38,340 nt of DNA, taken from NCBI GenBank assembly GCA_024518585.1, contig JANIHI010000015.1:1-38340 (forward strand), given 5' to 3'. The translations under genes and the position numbers were made by a program. Shown in pieces: positions 32,670-38,340 of this stretch. The DNA comes from Methanolinea sp. GTDB taxonomy: Archaea; Halobacteriota; Methanomicrobia; Methanomicrobiales; Methanospirillaceae. The notes beneath the pieces were generated by a model. The model searched no databases. It saw only the letters and a program-made list of their open reading frames with translations, and was not told where the DNA came from. The stretch's first letter is position 1. The number at the start of each line of letters is the position of its first letter.

Positions 32670-33857
32670 TCATGACTTTTGATCTGGAATTTGAACGGGT
32701 TTTCCACATTTACGGCAGAATTTTGCGTTTGGTGGGAGTGGGGCATGGCAGGAGGTGCAGGTATCAGGCACTTTGATTTGGTCGGATGCCTTGCGAACCT
32801 CTCCATGAGATGAAAGGGTCGATGCAAGACTCAAATCAGAGGGCTTATCATGTAAAAGAGGTTTCCTTGGTATAATCAGTTCATCGAGTAGTTTAAACAG
32901 AATAACCGGTTCAATTGTTGCTAAAGATACCTGCTCTGATGATAATGCAGGTGAAATTGCCCATACTCGGTTCCAGGTTCTGATAAGAAGGCAATTATTC
33001 AGAAGGACAGTGCTCTGGTTTTTGTTCTCAAGGGAAATAATTGCAAGCCTTTTTACAGACCGGGCAACTGAATAACAAAAATCAATACCATATGGCGTCA
33101 GCTCAATCTTATTCTCATTTTGGGAATACTCGATGACGTCAAGACTATGGAGTTGAGTCAGGGCACGCGACCAGTCAAGTTCCCTGCACATAGCAGGGTT
33201 ATAGGGGAAAGTTATGAAAACAAGAGGTGTAAACCAACGGGTATCTTTCATTCCCTCAAATCCGAGCAAAAATTTTTTCAAATCAGGAATGAGAAGAGTA
33301 TGCGATGGTTCTGCATGATTGACAGCCTGCAGATATTTTGAATTCTGCAGGAAGTCGATAATGCCTGCAAAAGCGATAAGAGCATCCTTTTCCATTAAGA
33401 GTCCTGCAGTCTCAAGATTTTGCGGCATTTCACTGGTTGCAAGGAAACCGATCCCGGCATTGAGATAGTCGATCCTGCTTTTCGAATCATCAAATAACAC
33501 GTGTCTTCCATCTGATGAAAGAGAAAGGGAAAAAATAGTATCCTCAGGTGTGTTTTCCGCGGAGAAGAGGTCCTTGGTGTATATCTGGTCAAAGTATTGG
33601 ACCGAGACCAGGCGAGTGATCTTTTCAGGTTTTCCAATGGCCTGGAACATTGTCAAATATCGCGCCTGATCTTCCTTCGTCTTCGAGTTCCACCACACAA
33701 TTGCCTTTTTTATCTCATAAGAGTGTTGTACCTGGCCGATTGAAAAGAAATGAAAAAGAGCACTTGGTGATATGTTCAGGTGCTCGAACAGTGGCATCAA
33801 AAATTCTCTTGGAACCATCATCTTTCCAGTTATTTCGTGTAAGTTCTTCTCGTTCAT
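32670..33857 (-). CDS. Unrecognised protein with C-terminal zinc ribbon (operon gene 3)
   Basis: A 395-residue soluble protein that I do not recognise. The only clear motif is a C-terminal zinc ribbon, CTSCHAPLPPNAKFCRKCGK. A region around 225-275 (DWSRALTQLHSLDVIEYSQN and ELTPYGIDFCYSVAR) has the look of a winged-helix fold. The N-terminal half is mixed alpha/beta with no catalytic signature. The start ATG is 7 bp after the stop of the large PKD gene and has GTGAG before it. Its ribbon resembles that of the next gene, so the two may bind one another or a common partner. Confidence 0.7.
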   Translation of the reverse strand: MNEKNLHEITGKMMVPREFLMPLFEHLNISPSALFHFFSIGQVQHSYEIKKAIVWWNSKTKEDQARYLTMFQAIGKPEKITRLVSVQYFDQIYTKDLFSAENTPEDTIFSLSLSSDGRHVLFDDSKSRIDYLNAGIGFLATSEMPQNLETAGLLMEKDALIAFAGIIDFLQNSKYLQAVNHAEPSHTLLIPDLKKFLLGFEGMKDTRWFTPLVFITFPYNPAMCRELDWSRALTQLHSLDVIEYSQNENKIELTPYGIDFCYSVARSVKRLAIISLENKNQSTVLLNNCLLIRTWNRVWAISPALSSEQVSLATIEPVILFKLLDELIIPRKPLLHDKPSDLSLASTLSSHGEVRKASDQIKVPDTCTSCHAPLPPNAKFCRKCGKPVQIPDQKS

Positions 33858-33864
33858 ACGTATC

Positions 33865-36800
33865 TCACAAATTTAAATTTTTGATCATCTGTCCCACGCC
33901 CTCGATAGATGTACCCAAGGCTTGCAAATCAGTCATTATTTCAGTTACTGGCTTTCCACTGGTGAGAACATTTTGAATTGCATTGACCCAATGCTGGGCA
34001 CTTTCCGGACGGTTCTGCAGAGTACCATTCTCGATGGCTTTCCGAATAGTTTTTGATGATTCATAGACAGCCCGGTTTATATCTGCGACCGCTTGCTCCC
34101 CAGCCTTGACATCACCGTGAGAAGCTTTACTGAGATTCTCTACAGCACGTGAAACGGGATTGTCAATCTTGTACTGTTTCGGGGAATAATCACCCTCGAT
34201 GTATGCCTCAGGATGTGCATGAGACGTAACATTTGACTCTGTGATCTTTCCCACGTACTCGGGTCTCAATTTCGTGCCTGCAGTAGCAGTATACCCCTGA
34301 TTATAAGCAGCCTGCTGGCTGGAGAGCGGAGTTGAAGATTCGTAATATTGCCCTGGCTCTATGGGTTTGACCGTTTGCTCCTTGAAATCAAAGTAGTGCT
34401 TCCCATCTCCCACCAACTGTCCCTTGGGCTTGAACTGAGTTGAATCGAATCCTGTAGTGGTATGGGGCGCCGGTTCGGTCCCTTTCGGGATGTACCGGTA
34501 CGCAGTTGCATCGTGATCATGAGGGAGTTTTGTCGCACCCTTGTGCCCGGTATAATCATGGACATAGATTGAATCTGCTGATACACCTTCCTCTTTCGCA
34601 ACAAAATTGGTCAATTCTGCTTTTCCACCCGCGTGGCACTGTTCATCAAACGTCGCGAGGCTATTTTTGAGATCCGGATCTCTATTGATGGCATCGAGAA
34701 GAGCAGGATTTTTCCTGGCCTCCCCAATAGCAACCACCTTCCCATCCGGGCCACTCTCCACAGTCTTTCTTATATGTTCAAGAGCTTCAGGCGAGGCACT
34801 CTTCATATACCCAGCTTCGAATTTTTTCAATTGTTCGATATCCAATACTTTTGAGAGTGATGGCTCGGGTGAAGAGATTGTTTTGGTTAAAAGAGACCCC
34901 AACTTTTTACCAATATGACCCAAGCTGACGGTCTTCAATATTGTGGAGCCACCCAATCCTGCAGCCTTGTCCCACGACAGGTCCAACTCCCCACTGTACC
35001 ACTTGTAAAAAGCCTCCATTTCGTGATAGGGAACAAAATTGACCGGATTAACAAGATCGCCGGTGTTTCGTCCGATTCCCACTAGGAATGCCGAGTAGAG
35101 CTCTCCAAGCGTCTGGGGTTGGGCCTCCTGAATCGCATTAAAAATTGCCTCGGGATATCCCATCAATGCCACATTTGAAATCAGGTCATCAAAAGTTCCC
35201 TTCAGGCCTTCAGCAAGACCGTCGGTCCATTTTACCGAATCCCCCCTGGCTCTCCGCTGGAGTTCCTGAATTTCCAGGAACTTCTGGTATAGGGCCTCGA
35301 TTCGGTCAAGGTCTGCCTGGGAAGACCTGATCCATTCCGAATGTGAATCGAGCCGATGTGAAATGTCATGAAGTCTCTTTTCATCGGTTGATGGCCCGAC
35401 TGGTTCTGTAACACGGCCTTCATAATCAGGAAGTGCACCGAGACTCTCCAGTTCTTCCCGGCGACGCCGGGCCTCCTCTTCCATTAACGTGATTATCCCT
35501 TCCCTCCCCGAGTCAATGCCTTCCTGGTCCGAGGCATCCCTGTTTGCTCTCTCTGTTGCGAGATTATCCATGAGACGCCGGTATTCATCCTGGAGGTCCC
35601 GGAGTTCATCCGGAGAGATACCCGGCGGCGGACGCATCCCGGGAATAAACCCGGATAAAGCGCCACTGCCGAGGGCGAAAAGCCCCCCGACGACTCCTGC
35701 GATCCCTGCGACAGCACCGGCTCCAATGTCTTCGGGGGTCAGGGAATCATTACCGTTGACTGGAGGAGCAGAATCGACGGAACTTTTTCCGCCCTCACCT
35801 TCAGTGGAATCTCCTCCCTTCTCGGAATTGTCATCGATTTGAGTACTGACAGAGATGGTCTTTCTCGCAATATCAGTTCCCCCCGCTCCACTTACAGTGA
35901 GTCTTACAGTGTAGGTCCCGGGCTCTTTGAAGGTATGACTGGGGTTAATAAGCTCTGATTTGTACCCGTCTCCAAAATCCCAGAGGTGAGAGCTGAGAGT
36001 CCCGGTTGAAGTGTCCGAAAACGATACTCGCAACGGGGCAGGGCCTGAAGAAGGAAATGCGGTGAATGATGCCACGGGACGTTCTGTTGGTTGAATAGGA
36101 GTGACAGGTGGTGCTGTTGAACCGCCAGTCTGAATTGTGTAAGAACCGGGATAAACAGTGATGTAGTTGACCTTTGTCGCAAAATCGGATGATTGGGCAT
36201 TCCATATCGTGAGGGTCACAGTAAAAGAATCAGCTGAACCGAGGATGTCTTCAAGGGCGTAGTATGTATGGACCGGGTTCTGGGAGGTGGAAATAGCACC
36301 ATCTCCAAACTCCCATCTCCATTTATTGGGATTTCCTGTCGACTTATCAGTAAAATGGACTGTAAGTGGACTATTACCAGATAATGGGCTCGCAGAGAAT
36401 GATGCCTGGAGAATATCCGGAGCAGTTTGACCTGAACTCACAGTGATGGTGGTGGAAGCCGATCTGCTCGTATAGGATGCCTTCGTTGCTGTTGCGGTAA
36501 TTGTAATAGTGCCAATTGCGCCTTCTGACCATGTCCCTGTTCGAGAATATTTTCCGGCAGAATTTATTGTCCCACTCTCCTGCACTTTTTGCCCTGTATT
36601 CTGGTTATAATATGCAATAGACAGGGCTGCTCCAGGAACGGGGGTATTTGTCGATGAGTCATGGACTGAAATAGAGAGGATGTATTGATCTTCGACATTG
36701 AATGTATCTGCGTTAGTGTATAACTCTAACAGAAGCGAGGGAGTTTCTGATTCTCCAGTGGTAACGTCATGACTCCCACTACACCAGTCTTTACACCCAC

Positions 36801-37059
36801 CTTGACTTGCATCGGTATTCCAGCACTCCTGGTAAGTTTTTGCGGGAGATTCAGGACTATCAAGCTGGCACACCATCATACATATATCACAGGGACTTGC
36901 CCCAGTCATTGGTAATAAAAGAGTTATAAACATTAAAACAAAAAAAATAATCTTGAAATCAGACAAAATATTGCATGGTTTGGGGGATAAAGAATAACAC
37001 GGCACTTTTTCAATGGCACTTGCTTTTTGGCACCGAACCTCACGTTTTATTAAGATCAT
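33865..37059 (-). CDS. Large exported PKD-domain protein with a long C-terminal region (operon gene 2)
   Basis: 1064 residues. A long N-region is followed by a signal/anchor segment at 35-53 (IIFFVLMFITLLLPMTGAS), then a six-cysteine stretch (C57, C60, C64, C79, C89, C93), an Ig-like domain (about 105-208), PKD domains at about 216-304 (WRWEFGDGA) and 328-406 (HLWDFGDGY), a Gly/Ala-rich hydrophobic span (about 446-473), and a charged coiled-coil-like part (about 483-600). The last about 450 residues are a soluble region with TGHKGATKLPHDHDATAYRY. The layout (exported adhesive repeats, hydrophobic Gly-rich segment, distinct C-terminal domain) resembles surface-anchored effector or polymorphic-toxin proteins, but I recognise no toxin fold. 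ATG 37059 overlaps the previous stop (ATGA). Confidence 0.8.
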   Translation of the reverse strand: MILIKREVRCQKASAIEKVPCYSLSPKPCNILSDFKIIFFVLMFITLLLPMTGASPCDICMMVCQLDSPESPAKTYQECWNTDASQGGCKDWCSGSHDVTTGESETPSLLLELYTNADTFNVEDQYILSISVHDSSTNTPVPGAALSIAYYNQNTGQKVQESGTINSAGKYSRTGTWSEGAIGTITITATATKASYTSRSASTTITVSSGQTAPDILQASFSASPLSGNSPLTVHFTDKSTGNPNKWRWEFGDGAISTSQNPVHTYYALEDILGSADSFTVTLTIWNAQSSDFATKVNYITVYPGSYTIQTGGSTAPPVTPIQPTERPVASFTAFPSSGPAPLRVSFSDTSTGTLSSHLWDFGDGYKSELINPSHTFKEPGTYTVRLTVSGAGGTDIARKTISVSTQIDDNSEKGGDSTEGEGGKSSVDSAPPVNGNDSLTPEDIGAGAVAGIAGVVGGLFALGSGALSGFIPGMRPPPGISPDELRDLQDEYRRLMDNLATERANRDASDQEGIDSGREGIITLMEEEARRRREELESLGALPDYEGRVTEPVGPSTDEKRLHDISHRLDSHSEWIRSSQADLDRIEALYQKFLEIQELQRRARGDSVKWTDGLAEGLKGTFDDLISNVALMGYPEAIFNAIQEAQPQTLGELYSAFLVGIGRNTGDLVNPVNFVPYHEMEAFYKWYSGELDLSWDKAAGLGGSTILKTVSLGHIGKKLGSLLTKTISSPEPSLSKVLDIEQLKKFEAGYMKSASPEALEHIRKTVESGPDGKVVAIGEARKNPALLDAINRDPDLKNSLATFDEQCHAGGKAELTNFVAKEEGVSADSIYVHDYTGHKGATKLPHDHDATAYRYIPKGTEPAPHTTTGFDSTQFKPKGQLVGDGKHYFDFKEQTVKPIEPGQYYESSTPLSSQQAAYNQGYTATAGTKLRPEYVGKITESNVTSHAHPEAYIEGDYSPKQYKIDNPVSRAVENLSKASHGDVKAGEQAVADINRAVYESSKTIRKAIENGTLQNRPESAQHWVNAIQNVLTSGKPVTEIMTDLQALGTSIEGVGQMIKNLNL

Positions 37060-38192
37060 ATTATCTCCCTCTCTTCGCGAATTCGTGCAGGCTGGGCTCT
37101 AAAAAAAGTGAAGAGCATAAAGAAGAGGAAAATTATACTTATAATGGATATTTGAATGAAATAATTCGATGAATTAAAAAATATTGAGATAATGAATCCT
37201 CCAACACCTCCTGTCATTCCAGCAACAGAAAACCAGGTTGCGGCATCACTAATATTTACGGCGAGATGCAGCCCCTTTGCGATATCAGATCCGATTGCCT
37301 GCAGGAAAAGCGCCATCATACTCTCTCTCTGGGCAATCAGCGTGTTCACAAAGAGAAGAATCCACTGGAGACTCACCAGAACGTTGGAAATAATCCCGGC
37401 TACGAGCAGGGCCAGGCATATACCGAGGAGGAAGAGGAGCATGCCCTGGAAGCCGGTCCGGTCAAAGGATTGCCGGATAAATCCGGGGGTTGTCAGTATT
37501 TTCTCTTTGGTTGCGGAAAGCTGGCCATGCCTGACTTTATTGATGAAGGAAATGACAAGACCCACAAGAAGTCCCCAGAAGAGCATACCGGCTGCTTCGT
37601 GACCGGGGAGGATGAGAATGGATGCAATCAAGGGATGAGGGTTCCCGGCGAGGGTATCTTTTTTTACCATCAACATGAGCAGGGTATGAATCCCCCACAC
37701 AGCTGCCATGCTGATAAGCATCAGCGGGAAACTCCTTCGAATACTTTTCGTCATCCCGGTCGCAAGGGTCTTTAGGAGGTTTACTGTCGCAAGACCTGAG
37801 ACGTGGTTTCTTGTGTCAATCCGTGATTGAGTTTCCAGAGACCGACGCGTGTCTCCAGATTTTAACCCCCAATGTCTTTCCCCCCGATCCCCATATTCCA
37901 ATTCGCTGACCCTGGCATGGAGATCCGGGGAAGTCATCTCTCCTTCTTCATATTTCCTCCCTGTATCAGAATATCCCTCCTTTGCAGTGAGCCTTTGAGA
38001 TTCGGTATCAGAGACCCCACCAGGGGTATGTCTCTGGTGTTTTGATGGTGGTGTATCGAGGAATGGATCTGCCGGTATCCATTGGGCCCCGTTCCACATC
38101 AGCCAGGACCCATCTTTCTGATTGATCTGCCACCAGGTACCTCGTTCGTCCCGGACACGAAGTTCAGAGATCTTCCGGGTATAAATATCCAA
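37056..38192 (-). CDS. Polytopic membrane protein with W-rich N-terminal motif (operon gene 1)
   Basis: About 378 residues. The N-terminus has a tryptophan-rich motif, GTWWQINQKDGSWLMWNGAQ then W, similar in look to short WxW-type or DUF2510-like modules seen in membrane-protein tails. A charged linker follows to about residue 130, then about six or seven membrane spans (from RSFPLMLISMAAVWGIHTLL to FIQISIISIIFLFFMLFTFF). I place the start at TTG 38192, because GGAG lies six bases upstream of it; the TTG at 38198 directly abuts that sequence, and no ATG is available. It is the first gene of the operon and overlaps the PKD gene by 4 bp. Function is unknown; an export or anchoring role for its partner is a guess. 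Confidence 0.7.
   Translation of the reverse strand: MDIYTRKISELRVRDERGTWWQINQKDGSWLMWNGAQWIPADPFLDTPPSKHQRHTPGGVSDTESQRLTAKEGYSDTGRKYEEGEMTSPDLHARVSELEYGDRGERHWGLKSGDTRRSLETQSRIDTRNHVSGLATVNLLKTLATGMTKSIRRSFPLMLISMAAVWGIHTLLMLMVKKDTLAGNPHPLIASILILPGHEAAGMLFWGLLVGLVISFINKVRHGQLSATKEKILTTPGFIRQSFDRTGFQGMLLFLLGICLALLVAGIISNVLVSLQWILLFVNTLIAQRESMMALFLQAIGSDIAKGLHLAVNISDAATWFSVAGMTGGVGGFIISIFFNSSNYFIQISIISIIFLFFMLFTFFRAQPARIREEREII
38180..38188 (+). promoter_or_regulatory. TATA box for the rightmost plus-strand gene
   Basis: TATAAATAT, centre 29 nt before the ATG at 38213, spacing typical of a leaderless archaeal mRNA. It lies inside the first codons of the divergent operon gene 1, so the 5' ends of the two transcripts overlap. 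Confidence 0.5.
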
Positions 38193-38212
38193 CGACAACT
38201 CCCCGCGAGCGT

Positions 38213-38340
38213 ATGAGCCTGTCCAACGAGGTCGAGGATTGGTTGGACAGAGTTATTCAGAAGGACTCCTCTCATCCATTCTGGAATACAACAACGAATC
38301 ATATTGGAGATAAAACGCGCGCGAACACAGTGATCTCAAG
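38213..38340 (+). CDS. 5' end of a gene running off the right edge
   Basis: The ATG at 38213 opens a frame that stays open to the end of the window (42 codons), starting MSLSNEVEDWLDRVIQKDSS and continuing with HPFWNTTTNHIGDKTRANTV. The TATA box 29 nt upstream supports a leaderless transcript. I do not recognise the family. It is divergent from the four-gene operon, with about 20 bp between the starts, and may be part of the same system. Confidence 0.55.
   Translation, partial: MSLSNEVEDWLDRVIQKDSSHPFWNTTTNHIGDKTRANTVIS

Noticed and set aside
1-38340. tRNA or rRNA genes
   Set aside because: I looked for T-loop and anticodon-arm patterns in the intergenic stretches and saw none; the few GGTTCGA-like matches lie inside coding regions. 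A covariance-model scan would be needed to exclude small RNAs.

Overview
The window is chromosomal DNA of an archaeon, most likely a methanogen of the class Methanomicrobia and probably the order Methanomicrobiales. Visible archaeal hallmarks are Orc1/Cdc6, Hel308, the KEOPS subunit Cgi121, the Rio1 kinase, a KH protein of the Pno1/Dim2 type, Tsr3, an archaeal type II glyceraldehyde-3-phosphate dehydrogenase, a short archaeal PurA and TATA-type promoters placed for leaderless or short-leader mRNAs. The order-level assignment is inference from gene style (HTH-PAS regulators, PKD surface proteins), not from a marker gene.

Layout. 1-278: a noncoding stretch with a 19-bp tandem repeat. 279-10485: a more AT-rich, surface-glycan-like island with a YfhO-like membrane protein, a flippase-like/methyltransferase fusion, a DPM-type glycosyltransferase and two paralogous GT-C glycosyltransferases arranged tail to tail. 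An EF-Tu-like protein without a recognisable GTPase site sits at its left edge. A complete IS481-type element (3670-4635, imperfect terminal inverted repeats, 15-bp target duplication) has landed in the promoter region between two divergent island genes. 10507-16677: a TudS-like/nucleoside deoxyribosyltransferase fusion, tsr3, an HTH plus six-PAS regulator without a kinase domain, divergent from a lone response regulator, two small proteins and an AlkA-type DNA glycosylase. 16787-23360: gap, then the cluster tyrS-rio1-pno1, then hel308-cgi121. 23450-23980: moaB on the opposite strand.

24038-25098 is a gene-free kilobase immediately upstream of orc1/cdc6 that I read as a replication origin. 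It has four origin-recognition-box (ORB) matches, two on the minus strand at the left and two on the plus strand at the right, flanking an AT-rich core with short tandem repeats and dyads. orc1/cdc6 is followed at very short spacing by an Lrp/AsnC regulator and a class I aminotransferase. Then come purA and a Trm112-like zinc ribbon protein, and cbiB with pdxS-pdxT (cobamide and pyridoxal phosphate synthesis).

31998-38192 is a tightly packed four-gene minus-strand operon of unrecognised function: a W-rich polytopic membrane protein, a 1064-residue exported PKD protein with a long C-terminal region, a zinc-ribbon protein, and a single-pass zinc-ribbon membrane protein. This is the best candidate for an undescribed system in the window. 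A divergent gene begins at 38213 and runs off the right edge.
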